The notes below the pieces were generated by a model that had not been told where the DNA came from, did not search any database, and was given only the letters and a program-made list of their open reading frames with translations. The position numbers were made by a program, and so were the translations under genes. From Numida meleagris (taxonomy: Eukaryota; Chordata; Aves; Galliformes; Numididae), in contig NC_034413.1 in assembly GCF_002078875.1 (NCBI RefSeq), positions 58,772,433-58,836,432 of the forward strand: a DNA stretch of 64,000 bases, given 5' to 3'. The stretch's first letter is position 1. Each line of letters opens with the position of its first letter. This document shows, one piece after another, positions 12,582-27,235 of this stretch.

Positions 12582-15311
12582 CTTAAAAAGAGATACAGAA
12601 AGAGAAATTGTATCACATAAACAAGGGGAAAACCTTTTATACATAACAGCATTGCTTGAAACACTGCTGTAATACAAACTTTTGATTCACTGCTGCCTAG
12701 TATGCGAAAATTTACTGCATATGGGCCTGACTTTGTGCTCAATCTCAGGCATGTAGGTAACTGCCTTCCTGAACTTGAGTAGATGTTGCTTTAAAAATAT
12801 GATTGTTGTTCTTACTTTGAAGTATGTAAAAACTTAAGGAAATAGATATGAATTTTCAAACGCATCCCCATTTGATTAGGGTAGTGATACACACATGCAT
12901 CCACATAACGATATTTCAGATACATACATACAAACACATGTATATACATCATTTACCACTTGGACAAGCACTTAAGTCTTGTCAAAATAAAAGACATATT
13001 TTTCTCAGTCCTCAGCTTCCCTGTATCACTTCTACTACTCCAAACAAAAATAAGCCATTTACTCTAGCAGAAAAGCTCAGATATGTTCTCCATCCAGGGT
13101 GACATCTTTATGCTTCAGACCTATTTTTATACAACCAGCTGTTCCTTTTTGCTTATCAATATTCTACTTTTGGAGGATTACTGACTATGAAAATCCATGT
13201 GATTAGTAAAACAAGCTTACGATCTTTCAACTATCTGTTAACAAATAAAACTCACAGACTGACTTAACACATGGATCAGAACTTTCTTTTAAATTTCTTT
13301 GAGACAGAGTTATTTGGATGACACAGTTATGGAAATGTAAGCAAACGCTCTTTCAGTAAGCTTTTGAGTGCTACCAGTAGCAAAACACACAGCAATATAT
13401 TTGGACATCACTTTTGGCTGCTGCAAGGTCAAAACTATCTTTTTTCTTACCCCTTAATTTTATGAGCACATTTTAACCACTATTTGCACATTCACACATC
13501 ATCGTACAGCAAATACACGAGTTACACAGACTGGGAGATACCCAGGGGAACTTATGAATAGGCGATTTGTAAGCCACTTGTAAATCTTTTCCAAAGCCCC
13601 TTCAATTCTTCAGGCATCAGAGCAGTACATTTAAATTTGATATCCATAATATTTGCTGAGTTGAGGTCGTAAATACTACTGCAAAGTTCCCAGTGCCTTT
13701 CATCTGGAAGGATCACAAGATTTGCAGACTGAGCGTAGGCAGAACACATCTTCACCACTTTCTAAATGCCATCTAAGCCTTTCCTGCAGAAGGCAGCAAT
13801 TGCTCTGTACTAGCAGGAACAGTTCCTCATTCTCAGTGTTGTGCACAAACTGGTATCCCTCTTTCCCCCAGTTTCCCTAGAGGATGTATCCCCAATGAAG
13901 CAAGTTCCAGAAAGACTTGAATGGCCAACCTGAAGCAGACTAGTTTGACTACTGACTCATTTGTCTCATTATGAAGAAAGTTCTACAATAGATAATCACT
14001 AAGATTTTAACAAAATTTGGAAATTTCTTTACTTCTGCCAACAAAATAGAAGCACAATTCTAAGAGGTCACATCACTATGAAGTAAGTCTCACCACATCA
14101 TTCACTTGTACCACTGGCTGAAATATGTTTTTTCTCTGTACACTTCCAACAAAAAATCTTTTGCAGGCAGGACACCTCTAAGTGCTAAATAAGCACAAGT
14201 GTTACCCTTCCCAGAGTTACAAAAATACTTAGGGTACTCAGCATCCAAATGCATGAACCAAATTAAGAAAGATTCTTCCTCAGGGTCATTAGACTGATGT
14301 AAAGAGTACTGTATGTCTATGAGATCATTCTCACATTCTGGTCGAGATCACAAATTAAATACATATAAAATCCCCAGGCCAGAAGCTTTTCTTCCAGTAT
14401 TCATAACTGGAGGAGCAAACAGGGAGTCCATAAGTTGCCAAAGTGCTGACAAAAGCAACTGGGCTACAGAGGGTCAGGAGAGAAAGCGTAACAGTCGATT
14501 AAGTAAGCAATCAAGGAATCTTGGTTTGATCAATTTGCAGAGTTTGCAAACTGCAGTTCACTTAGTGAATTTGCTGTTATCATCATTACAGGACAATTTA
14601 TCTTGTTTCATTAGGGACTATGTCAATTGCTTCCCCTGAACTGTTTGGTGAGTATTTTTGAAGACAAAGGATAGTGCAAGCAGGTACATAAAACTAATAT
14701 GTTGTCAGTAAACTGTCACAGGTAGAAACTCAGTCTGCATCACATACTTTTTATTCCTAAGCATTTTGCTGCTTCTTTACTGTCATTTTGGCTGCAGCCC
14801 AGACACACTTTTTATTTTTTTATTTTTATTTTTTTGAATTAACAAGGAAAGATGTGAAGATTCAGCCATTAATAATATGGACAGATACAAACAGAGATTA
14901 TCTATTCACTTTAAATGGCCCCTTTGTCACTGCATCTTTAGGGGACAAAAAAGGCTGAATAGAGCAAGAATTCAGGCTAGAAGTGCTCAAGGGGAATAAA
15001 TCTGGAAAGATGCACAAGCTTCAGTGAAGCTAGTTACGTTTCCCAGAAGAAAATCAATTCTGGTATGTTTTCCCTTTGGTTATATGAGAATTCCAGCAGC
15101 AGATATTAGGGAACAGCAGTAGAAGTGGGAAAAAGCTAAAACCCTCAAGTTCTCCCACACAAAACATATTCTAATTATGATGAGTTAGAGAATAATTGTT
15201 TTGTTGTACAGTCTATTCCGTGGCTGATGCACATTGCAAGTTTCATACACTGGTATCTTAGGCAATTGGTACTGTACACTTCTAAACTGGACGGGCCATT
15301 GCTTTCAGTTC

Positions 15312-15330
15312 TTTTTTTTTTTTTTTTTTT
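15312..15330 (+). repeat. Poly(T) run, 19 bases
   Basis: Uninterrupted T run followed by CCCC. No adjacent mobile element was recognised. Confidence 0.9.
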
Positions 15331-18246
15331 CCCCTTCCTATTTTATGCTATATAGGAGAAAATGATATTTGAATGACATTTCTTCTTCAGTCATTGTCAG
15401 ATCCCCTCTCAGACATTTCATGTGCACCATCCATTCCAAGTTCTTCTCATCATTTCTGCAGGCTGAGTTGATTGCTTCAGAATAAAGTTACACAATTCCA
15501 TTTGCTGAAAAAGGCCTTATTACCCCATTGACAACAACATGAAGCTGTCTTACAGTTCAGTGAAATACAACATCTTTGTAGTTATTCGTCACGTTATGCA
15601 ATCAGAAATGTCACACAAAAGTGAAAACCAGACAGTCAACTGTGACTATTAAGATCCCAGAGCCTTAGCTTTGAGGATTGCCTTAGATTTATGTTCCACT
15701 TTGTGCCAGAGTTCTCTGATGTGATGAAGACGTCGTCGTTTTGGGAACAGCAGGAAATCATGATCGTAGTTGCCATTAAAGAGTCACCATTCATTTATGC
15801 ACATAATAGGGCCTAACTTTCACAGAGCGAGCAACAATTGTAATTATGGGACTGCTGAAAAAAATGTGTATATTTTAATGTCAAACAACGTTTGCAGTAA
15901 TTACACCTTTTTTAATAAAGGAGAGCTTTTCATCTGAGTTCATTCTGAGTAGAACTTGTCAACAATTTTCAAGCATTATTTTAAATTTTAAAATAAAAAA
16001 AGCTATTCCTTTTTGTGAAGCATTTTTAATAGTGTTTACTTTCACACTTTCAAGTTTGTTTACAAATTTTGAAATGTTTAGGAAAATGGGACTAAAATAA
16101 TGAAAAAATAATGTTCTTCACATGCAACTCATTGAAAGCTAATTTTCTCATTAAAATGCTTAACCATGCATTTCTTGAGAACCTTTTTTCAAAAACGAAA
16201 CCTGTAAGATGCCATTTGTCTCAAAGAACCAAGATCAGCGTTCCTTCTCTAACCATTCCACACTTTTTTTCGGACCACTTTTAATTGGTCTCAACCACTG
16301 AAGACAAAAAGACAACCTTTCAAAGGCATTTGCCACACTGAGTCACAACCACAGTAAATCATAATTTGTGATTTTCAGCCTTCGCTGCATTTCTTCAGGC
16401 ACTTTTGGAAACAATGTGCATGGCCATGGAGCAACATCACTGCAGTCCCCACCAGAGAGTTTCTGCAGGCAGTGGATGTGAAATGGTTTGCTTCAAGGAG
16501 TTGTATTATTCTAGAGAGCAATGGAAAGGGCGGCCAGTAACAGTCAGGTATGGCAGGTAAGAGTATTTGTTAAAAGAAGCAAATTTACTAAGAGAAACTG
16601 GGTATCAGAAACATGTTTTACTTAGTTACTTTTTTGCAGCTCAAATAGGACAGTAGTCTTTAAGGAAATTTTTAAGGGCTATTGCTGTGCTTTACAAAGA
16701 AATCTAAAATCCTCACAGATCTGGCTACTTAAACTAATTCAGCCTGAGAGCCTCATCCTTCATACCAAGAGCTGCTGCCCTAAGAGCTATATGTGCTCTT
16801 GCCTACTTGCTAGTACGAGCTGTGCTGATGCTGTTCAGATATACACAGTACTGACAGAGTTCAAAATGATCCATCTCCACATCCATATTTTCACAGATAG
16901 ATTTCAGTCTTAAGTATCTCAAATGACACTAGCTTTTCAGACCAACAACTCTTCATTCCATCCAAGCGTTAATTTTGAACACCTCTTTGTCCACCGATCA
17001 TAATGGCCATCTTTCCCTTTCGTTCTCACTTTTCATCTTCCTAGCTGTTTAAGAAAAATGGTATGTCAAACCTTGCTCAGCATTTATAAAGCAAACACTT
17101 TTTTCTCAGTCAGAGCAACATCACTTAACTCTAGATGGTCTCTTATATCTCCAGAGATATAAAGATTCATGAGCTCAAAAGCCAAAAATATGCTCTGATA
17201 CTGAACTAAGATGTATGCATCCCATATTTTTTTCTTCAAGACTCTACATACACTACATCCCTATGGAAGGCTGCTAGCAAAACTGTAAACACGTGCTTTG
17301 ATTAATCCAGGTCTAAGACGTAGATTCATGATGCAACGTTTCAAAGCCAAAAAGGATTTGAATGCCATTTTAACAATCAACTTCAAACTTTTGAGCAAAA
17401 TTAGCTACAGAACTCATTTTCTAACTCCTGCATCAAGTGCCTTTATGGTCAGCACACTCACGAACTCTCTGCTCTGAAAAGTCTTAGCTCGGCTCTGCAG
17501 CTGAAACTTCAGGCTTAATTCAATATACTGTGAGAGCTTGACTGGTTTTAAGTGTAAGCAATTTCATCAGTTCACTCTGAAGTATTTGAAACCTGTTAAT
17601 CCAGCTGTTCTAATTACTGTCCTTAAATCAGAAGAGATTGTATTCCCACTGTGCAGCAATAACAGCAGACATCTGAGCACAAATGTTTGCAAGGTCAAAC
17701 TTTTCAACTGTTTCCAATAAAAGATGTTTCTATCCAGTTTTGCACTGACAACCTGTTACTGTATTGACACTTGATCCCAATCTTACTTTTGCCCTTATCA
17801 GTTTTTCTGCAGTCAAGTTAGTCTTCACTAAGCACACATTTGCTGTTTCATGACAGGTAACTCTTTAACAGGATTCCTTAGTACTTGACAACACCGTTTT
17901 CTCTGATCCCATGTTCCTAACTTACAAAACATCTCTCCCAGACCACTATCACTTCATTTTCCATCCCCGATTCTATCTTGGCAAAAGAGAAGTCTGTTTC
18001 TTGTGCAAATAATTGATTTTCGGCAAATAAGCCCTAGGGAGCAATACATTTAAAGTTTTTCTCTTCAGAATTAACTTGTTATTCACCCATTAGACTCACC
18101 CCCTGGGTGTTGGATCCAACGCAAAGGTTAAAGCTACACTTGGACTTCCGTTTTACTGTAGGAGACCAGGCAAGGTAAATCTCTCTCCTTCAGCCATATG
18201 TATGTTACTGATAAATCCAAGTCTGTCAACTCCGAATCAAAAGCAA

Positions 18247-18264
18247 TTTTTTTTTTTTTTTTTT
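18247..18264 (+). repeat. Poly(T) run, 18 bases
   Basis: Uninterrupted T run in the E-F intron, with no recognisable element attached. Confidence 0.9.
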
Positions 18265-21200
18265 ATCAGAGAACTTTGGGTTGTACTAGTTATGACTACC
18301 AAAATGGGTCCTGTGGTATTTCTCCTTCTAGACAGAATTCTCATAATCTAATAAAAGCAGCTGATAATTTTCAATTACTCAAAGGGAGAAAACATGGTGC
18401 TATAATAAGTTAAATATGTCTAAAGAACTTTGGTTCTTGAGGACATTGGTATATGCTGATATTCCTCAATCCTCAGGTAGAATATTGCAGAGATGCATGT
18501 TGCTTTTACCACACCTAACAATTGCACAATCATGAAATATTGCAGGCAGAATACATACTGGCGGATCATGTGAGACTCATTTCATTACTTCACAATACTT
18601 TGCACCTTCAATGCAAAAAGTAAAAATAACTGTTAGAATAATAACTGTTATAATAATGCAGTCTCAGGTGAAAAAAATTATTTCTGATTAGAACAGAAAG
18701 TCCAGTAAGTCCTGGGGATCCTGTTTGCATATGCAACCATCCATGACCTGACCTTGGACAAGCTGATATGCACAAATGCTCACCACAAACTGAATTGAGC
18801 ACTCTCAACAAAATTCTCAGAGCTCCTGGGAGACAGACTGGAGATGGCTATTTCACCCTCTACTTATATACCTCCAGCCTGACAAATTTGCTGTTACAGG
18901 CTCAGAATAATGAGTATTCAGTCACAGATTTTTCTAAATAACAAATCAAGTAACTTGCAATTGGAGGTTTCTTTTAGTCTCATTTCAACAGCAAAGAGAT
19001 TTGTACAGGCTATGAATTCTGGGAATGGTTGTTATTGTTACCCCTATAATACAATTGGCTTGTTAAATGCCAGAAAATGAAATTTATACTCTCGAAAACT
19101 GGATTTTGACAGCTCAGCTATTGACAGACTAATGCAGTCTCCACTCTGATGTGCATAGATGACAGATGGCTTATTTTGCCTTTTAAAAATATGTATTTAC
19201 TCATCTGATAAATAATGTGTTATTTCCACAGATAGCTTTAAAAAGACTTCTACCACAATGTTGCCTAAATGGATGTTGGGAAGGGAACCTTCCATTACAT
19301 ATAGGATTATACCATTTCCTATAATTCAAGTGATGGCTGCCCATGGCCTTGAGTAGGGAAGGGTCAGGTAAGCCCATTCTCTGTTGCTTCCCTACTGATG
19401 CTTGAAGGTGGCTGCATCAGACCCTTGGCCATCCGTAGCCCGTGGCTGATGCAGAGTGACCTGCATGTCCTACTGGGCTGAGAGTGCAGTCAGAGAGACC
19501 TACGTTGTTAAGAGCAATGTTGGAGGGAAGGTAGAAATAAAAAACTTGCAGGACACCAAGCAAAGCATTTCAGCCTTACTCTCAAAGTACTCTCATTCGT
19601 AGGGTCATAGTCACACCTGACAAAGGCACCCTTCAAAGGGTACTGACTCAGTCCCCTACGTATTCTGATCTGCAGTCACATCCCGAAGTTTCCACATCAC
19701 ATACAAGAAAATGTCAGGCAAAAGAAAAGCTTTTTTAAACAAATGCTACTGAGAAACACAGACGTACCACTCACAGATACACAAACTGAAAGGAGAACAA
19801 TAATAAGACAGTAACTTACTACAAAATAAACAATGAAAATTCATATGTCAGAAGCATGATGTGAACAAAAATATGCAGGAACATCAAGTACTGTACCAAA
19901 GGCTTGATATGAATATTAAACATGCTTTTTTTCAGTTAAAGAACAGTAACGTTTTTAAATACACATGGAAAAATATATTCCCAGAATCTCTGACAGGACA
20001 ATTGGCTCCTCAGGACATATAAATTACATGACCACATTCACTGTTAGACATCTGGCAGATTGAAACTCCCTGAACTTTGACTGCCCAGCCAGTGAACTGT
20101 GTAAACATCTCCCTGCTTTGAAACACAGGAGAATTACCTGGCTGGCTCTTTAAGATGCAATTACAGAGCTGCTAAGGATCTGGCTGAAGTTATATTAAGC
20201 TCTTCAGATGAAAATGATACATTCAGTAAGCATATTAGTATTAAAAAATACATTTTCAAAGCCTGAAGTTGTGTTACGTTTATGTCATTATCAGCGACTT
20301 TATGACATTTCCATTATTAGATGGATCTTTCCTCCAGCAATTACCTAGGCCAATAAGACACATGCCTGTATGTGCAAAATAGATCACACACCAAAGCAAA
20401 CATCCAGAATTAAATTACATTTTGTTAATTATCACCTTGCAAAGCTTTGGGACATGTTGTCATTCCCAGAACACGAAGAATAAAACCATTCTTTTATATT
20501 TCTCATCATCCTTTATATCAATGTTTGGTATTCTTTGGAATAAAAAAAGACTAAAGGTCATCTTGAAAACTGTCATACATAAAAATAACAGAAATACAGA
20601 AGGGGAAGATGAGGCTTTCTAAAGGAGTAACATAAGTCACAGAAAGAGAAGATTACCAATCATTACCTTGCAATAAAGTGATAACAGTCTGTATCTCAGG
20701 GCTATTTTACACTGGTCTATTGCTTTCTCTGTCACATGGTAATTACAACCAGATTTAACAACATGAAAGAGATGACTGTTCAGGTTTTAAACTATGACCT
20801 TTCAATTAAAATGTTATCTATACACCTACAATTCCTCTCTCTGTTCCTCTCTCTCTGTATACATATACTATAATTCTGATCTAGAGCCTATTGCTTGTCC
20901 AAAGTAGGACAGCCTCCCACTGGAGCCAATAGGCCAACTGGCACATTGTAGAGGTGGTCCCTACCATGGACACCCTATCATACAATGCAATTAACTGAAT
21001 TCTCAAAATAGCTCACTCTTTCTGTTACAGAGGTAAGATCACTAACTTAGATTAAATGTCATAGTACCTGAGAGCAAAAAGTAACTGAGCTAAACCCTAC
21101 TCAGGCCTTTTTCCTAAGCTGTTTACTAGCATCGGTGTTTCTATCTAGAATAGAAAATCAGAAAATGAACATTACATTACTATATATTTTTGTCATGGTT

Positions 21201-24200
21201 CACACAGTGAACTCCAGTAGCTGACGGATCAGTAGGCTACACATCACACAGTACAACTAGGAAAGCACCTCTAATTAAGTTTTTGACACAGCTAATCTCC
21301 AAACCTATGTAAATGCAAGCTGGGCGAAGCACATTTAAAAGATAAACCAGAAAACAAAACCAGGCATTTTACAGGCTTGAAACAAGATTGTATCCTCAAA
21401 GCATTGTCTTAAGTTCAGGTCAGCTCAAGCAGCAGAAAGCAAACAGTAGTTTCAAGAGGAATAAACTTATCATTTCGTTATAAGATCTGGATTATGCACC
21501 TTCCAGTATGCCTGCAGATTGGATGCTATTCCCAAAACAGGCAGAGAAATCAAAGCACAGTGAAGTTCACAGATGAGCACGTCACATAGGCTTATTCCCT
21601 GACTTCTTATATCCTTAAACTGGGGGCAGTGAAATGAGTACCTGGGGAAAGTCAGCACAAGTTCTACATTTCCCATTGAACTGCACGTCCACATCACTGC
21701 TAACCTGTGCTCTGTCAAGCTGGCAAGGAGACATGAATTGCATTGGAAGCTGCAAGGATGAGAAGTTCAAATCCTCTTCCTCCATTGGGGTAAGGGGACG
21801 GGGAAGACTTGGAAAGTGTTGGTAATATCCCACGTGACAACTTGTGAAGGAGAATTAGCAGTTACTAAACAGAGAAATGGACTTATGCATCAGGCAACAA
21901 GCTGCACAAGCAAACAACCTGTCTGGAAAACATTCAGTCTCTTCCCATATGTTACTGAAATCTAGAAAACACTAAAGGATTATAGCATTATTTTATTTGT
22001 ATTGATAGCTAAGTTCAGAGAAGAGGAGAAGAGAAGCAGGACTAAATGAGACTTCAAGTTGAAACTTGTCTGATGCAGAATAGCTATTTAAAGGCACATG
22101 ACCCTACATGCTTTTGTTGGTGGCCCCTCATCTGGATGAGGAAGATTGCCATACCTTCTGTAGCTGTTTAGAAGCTATCAGAATCAGAAGGGATTTTGAA
22201 TGAGCAGGAGGATACCTGAGGTTTGCAGCACACTGATTGCCTCTGGAAAGATTATATCTGGAAGGATTATATGCGTACATCAGCTAGTTCTTTGTATTTA
22301 TTTTGAGATGTGCACTTCTGCTCTTCATCCACACATCCTGAATTTCAGCTATACCCATTTCGAGTCATGACAGACATAATCTTGTCCCACTTATCTGGAG
22401 CGGTCATGCAAACACTGTCACAGTTGTGTCTTCTATCAGCTTATTGTCCTGTCCTGCCACTGTCTACTTCCCTTCTGTTGTATCAAAGGCAAACTATTTA
22501 TCCTTGCTTTTCACAGCATATTACCAACCAGTCTACCTGTCATGACTCCGGCATTTGCCCTGTCAAAAACGTCAAGACTTCTCTGGCCATAGCCTTATAT
22601 TTTTCAAACAAACACATTATTGCTTTCTCCCACATAACTCCTTCATGCCTGTGAGCATTCAATTTCTTCCTCTTTTTAATATACCTTATTACTTTTTGCC
22701 TACAAGGAAGCATAGTAATAATTACGTACCTGGTAGACTAAAATCATCTCATATGATGCTGGTTAAGACTTTCTGATACTCCATCATATGCACCAGAATG
22801 CTTTCTGCCCTCAAAACTTAAAGGGCAAACTCTTTGGAGTAGGGATAATCCATACTATTAGCTGTTCCTCACAGTGGGATCCAGTGTGGCCCATGAATGT
22901 TTGGAAGAAACCACTGAGATTGCTTATTTATTGACCACAGAATACACTACTCAAAACTTTAGAAATGAAGGCATACAGTCAAGGTCAATATATCTTCATA
23001 TACGACTTCTTAAACGGTAAGGTCCCCCAGTCTGAGGTGATAAAACATAAATCAACTGATTCTGATTTGCAAATATGCGTGATGCAGTTCTTTCTGAAAC
23101 CAAGGCAAGCTTCTTACAAACGTCATATCGATGAGAGGTAAAAATCACACTGATGCAACTCCAGAAGAGAGGAAATCCACCTGACAATGAAACTATTCAC
23201 TCTGATTTTGATTTGCAGCAGATTGCCATTTAAATCTTTCCACTGCTGCTGCACAAACTTACGTCTGAAGGGCAGTTTTGTATAAATAAATAAATAAAAT
23301 TAAAATGTTACTAGTTCAATTTCAGGCCTGTTAGCCTTTCTGTTCTAGTAAAAATCAAAATATGTTGAGATAATGTTTCAAAACTTAAGAAATCAGATGC
23401 TTCACTTTGATAGAACTACACTGAATTACATGATTGGAGGAGGAGTTGCCTGTATATTGAGGATATTCTGAAATTATACTGCCATCAGATCTGAGGCTTT
23501 CATTCACCCTGCTACAAGCTACTCCTGTATGTCAACTACTATCAGCTGAAAGCGATAACGTCTCTTGTTCTGTAGGTTTCTTATCAGCAGCCACATTTGC
23601 CCACCGGCTTTGAAATGGTTTCATCACACATCTCAAGCAGATGAATGCATTCCTCCAGTTTAATGTTGCTGTTTATCAGTGTTGCTTGGTTTACAGGACT
23701 GCTGGCTCCACAATCCAGCTGGAATCAAATTAGCTGTTGATAATATGGTTGTAAATAAGCTCAGCAGCTGAATAGCTGTACATCACATGTGCACAGCTTG
23801 ATCTGCTGCAAAGTCTTAACATTGATCTTCCTGAGAAACTTTTCAGAGTAGTTTTTACATCAGTGAATCTTAAATAACTGCAGGTCTCTACATGCCTTTG
23901 GGAGCTAAGGGAGAGCACAAACATTTGTTCATAGAATTAAGAGGCTTTACTAACTCCACGCAAATAGAGTTCTCCAGAATTAGAGTACAGTTGCCCATAT
24001 TCTCAGCTTGAAACCACTGAGTATCTTCTCCTCTGCTTTTTATCTCAACAGGGAAAAATGCATCTCTTATCAGTCTCATCCTATCTGTGGTCTGAGTGTT
24101 CAGGAAACACCTGGAGAGGTTACAGCTGTATTCCTAGAACTGTTACGCATCCCTTTTCTCCAGTTTTGCCTTCATTTTCTGTTTTTTTTTTTTTGTTAGC

Positions 24201-24934
24201 TTTATGAACTGACTTTATTCTATCTTCTTCTTTCTGTATTTTTTAATTAGAATTACCAGTGTGCTGTGTTTGATACATTTTTTAAAGCCTTTCGATCACC
24301 TTAATACTCATTGCAGTGTATTTCAGTAGCTGCATGCTTCAAGTAATGCCAGCATTTCAGATCCTGTATCCTTGCTAATAGCAGCAATCTAAATCATTCA
24401 GCAAAATGCTTGCAACATCAGCTTCAAGATAACCCACAAGAAAGATGGCACATATATCCTCCACTGGCCTACATATTTGGTTCAAAATAACAACAGAAGA
24501 TAGACTAACGAAAAACAAGCAATTGTTAGACATTCATTACTGGTGCCAAAATTGACATAAAATCCCAACAACAGGTTAAAATCTCTCAGCTCAGCCTAGC
24601 TAAATTCAGTGAAACATCTAGTAACCAATATGTCTGTGATGTGTATGTAACATAAATGAATGCAAGATTCTCCAAATCAATATACAAAGTAGGAAAGAAT
24701 GTGGAAACCAGTTAAAATAAATAGGCTTTGTTTTCTCCAAAATATTTGTCAATAAATAAACGTATTTACAAGTGGATTTCTGTGGGTATTCCTAGACCAA
24801 TTCTTGACCTGTTACAGCTATGTCAGGGCATATTGCATCCAACAGTATACGATTACCTCTCACAAAATTCCTCTCTGACTTATGTTCACCTTGACATACC
24901 AACTGCAGAAGAAAACACAGAACATGTGGGTTTA

Positions 24935-25063
<129 letters not shown>

Positions 25064-25108
25064 TTAAAAAGGTAATTAATTATAAATATTTCAGTAAAAA
25101 TAATGTTC

Positions 25109-25126
25109 AAAAAAAAAAAAAAAAAA
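25109..25126 (+). repeat. Poly(A) run, 18 bases, 62 bp from exon E
   Basis: On the minus (gene) strand this is an 18-base poly-T run starting about 62 bp upstream of the exon E acceptor. It could add to the pyrimidine context of that 3' splice site and is likely length-variable. Confidence 0.9.
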
Positions 25127-27190
25127 CCACAAAAAGAACTGTCTCTCTTTCCCATTCAGGGAAGAGATTCCCAGAGCTGAATTGCTGTGTAGTACCTGAA
25201 ATAATTACTTCTTCCTCTGATCTTTGACTCACTTCAAACACAAGCATTGAAGACAACAACATTTCATAAATTCAGTAAGCAAGTAAAGATCGCTTTCAAA
25301 AAAAATATTCAACTTGCCCTCCACTCATTAGCAATTAAAGTGCCACAAACTATCTGAGAACAGAAGTAGAGGACAAATAACAGGTGAAAATGCTATTGAA
25401 ATCTTGTTTCAAAGAAGAATCCCCAGTTCTCTCATTAAACAGGGATCATTATTGAAATTAGGCTGCATTACATTTTGTGGTAACACAAATGACATGAAAA
25501 TCTCAGAAGTGAAGGGAAAAATATGCTTCAATTATGAGTTCTGTATTCTCTCTTCCTTGTTTTAGTTGGTATGCCTCCAAAGTATTATTGCAAAACAAAT
25601 TATTAAAAGAAGAAAGTGGCATAGCAGCATGCAGCTTGGGATGTGAACAGAAACAAAAGCTGTGGGAGATAAATTCAGTCTCTAGGACAAGAGTTGAATG
25701 CTGATCTGAACAACAGCAGTGTAAATGCAGGCAGTGTAATGGAGTTACACCAGCCTACGTGCTAACACAGCTTATTGCATTGTTCATCTTTTCTTTCCTT
25801 TTTAGTTTTTTTTTCCCTTACTATATATTAGATAATCTCTTTTACACCGTATGTTGAGTAACATGATTCAATTGTGATGGGTGGATAGAAAACAGACAGT
25901 CAATCCATCTCACATATGTCAGCATTTCATTAGGGTCTGCTTGGCTGTAAATAGAACTTCAGAATCCTTTTTATGGGCCCAGATTTTTCAGCAGTGTTAG
26001 CAAGCAACAAAGCCACTGAAGCTACCTCGATTTGTACTAGCTGAAGACCTGACTTTCTTGTAGATCATCTCATCTCAAGCAAACATTTTTTTGCATATGA
26101 CTGCACACTGCCTTTAACTGTCGCTTTCAGCCCATTTCTTCGAGAATCCTGCCAATTAAAGCACACCTGTGTGGAAACAGAAAACTGACGTGTCACTACT
26201 GGCTGTTGTCCTCCAGTCTCCTGAGCCCCACTATTTATCAGCTTACTCAAGTCCAATGCTGTTTGCAACTGCCAAACTCTGAGAACAGAAAGAAATGCTG
26301 TGTGCAAGTACTTGTGTATAGGTACTTGTCTGCATATGTAAGAGCCTGAGATTTGTTCTAGAACTCAGATTTACTCAATCACCATTTATACCATCACATA
26401 ATTACACAGATAATATATCATATGAAAGATTAATTCATTTTTATTATTGCTTAATCAATTGTTATTACAGTCATTATTATTCAAATATTAGAGACATAAG
26501 AAATTCACAAAGAAAATATGTTATTTATAACTATCAGTAACATCTATTGAGGCATTTATAAGATATATTGCTTTTATAAAAATCAACTTTATGGCTTCCA
26601 CTAATCACTGGGCTCTAAAACAGAATGAGGAAAGAGAAGGCAAATGAGAGCCTAGTTTTCCTGCTCGCCAGGCAGTTTTTTGCAGTGTTGTAAAGAACAG
26701 TTGGGTGAAAACTGCAATGTTGAACCTGAGCTGCACTGCAAGGGAAGTAAGAAGGTGCACCTAAAAGTCCAGCTTGTCTGTTTGTCTGTAGTGGACACCA
26801 TTTCTCAGGATTTTTATTTAGACACTTTAAGAAACAGACAAAAGAGATGGGCAACACTGTTTGTTTTGCCTCATCCTCACAGGGCAGTCTGAGAAGGGGT
26901 GAGATTTTGGGTTTTAATGGCATGCTGGGAAATCCCCTAGCCAGTAAAGTGACAGCTTAGGTAGCCCCTCTGCTGTTATGTCTCATCTTAGCAATAGAGA
27001 TTAAGCTGTGGGTCATTTCTGAAGAAAGCAAGAGCAGCCTACAGGATTTCACAGGCAAGACTGGATCGTGCATGATCAGTTCCCAGCTATGCTCTGCAAG
27101 GTGTTGCAAGAACCCTCAAAACAGCACCTTCCCACCTGCTTCTTCCCAGGGGCTGAAGAAGAAACACAGTGGCTCAACAGCTCTGTACGA

Positions 27191-27191
27191 C

Positions 27192-27222
<31 letters not shown>

Positions 27223-27235
27223 CAAATATATATAA
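27191..27235 (+). repeat. Imperfect (TA)n microsatellite
   Basis: About 45 bases of TATATA with single-base interruptions (TG, AC, AA). It is a self-complementary stretch and a likely length polymorphism. Confidence 0.9.

Noticed and set aside
13552..13758. 68-codon minus-strand frame with protein-like composition (LPDERHWELC, MPEELKGLWK)
   Set aside because: It does not match the CNTNAP5 fibrinogen-like continuation, lies upstream of exon F where no exon is expected, has only a GTG start, and I recognise no family. A protein search would settle it.
14313..14639. 108-codon plus-strand frame
   Set aside because: No domain, no repeat homology and no splice-consistent relation to the gene.
22310..22654. 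114-codon plus-strand frame
   Set aside because: Composition is intron-like, there are no motifs and it overlaps another frame; likely chance.
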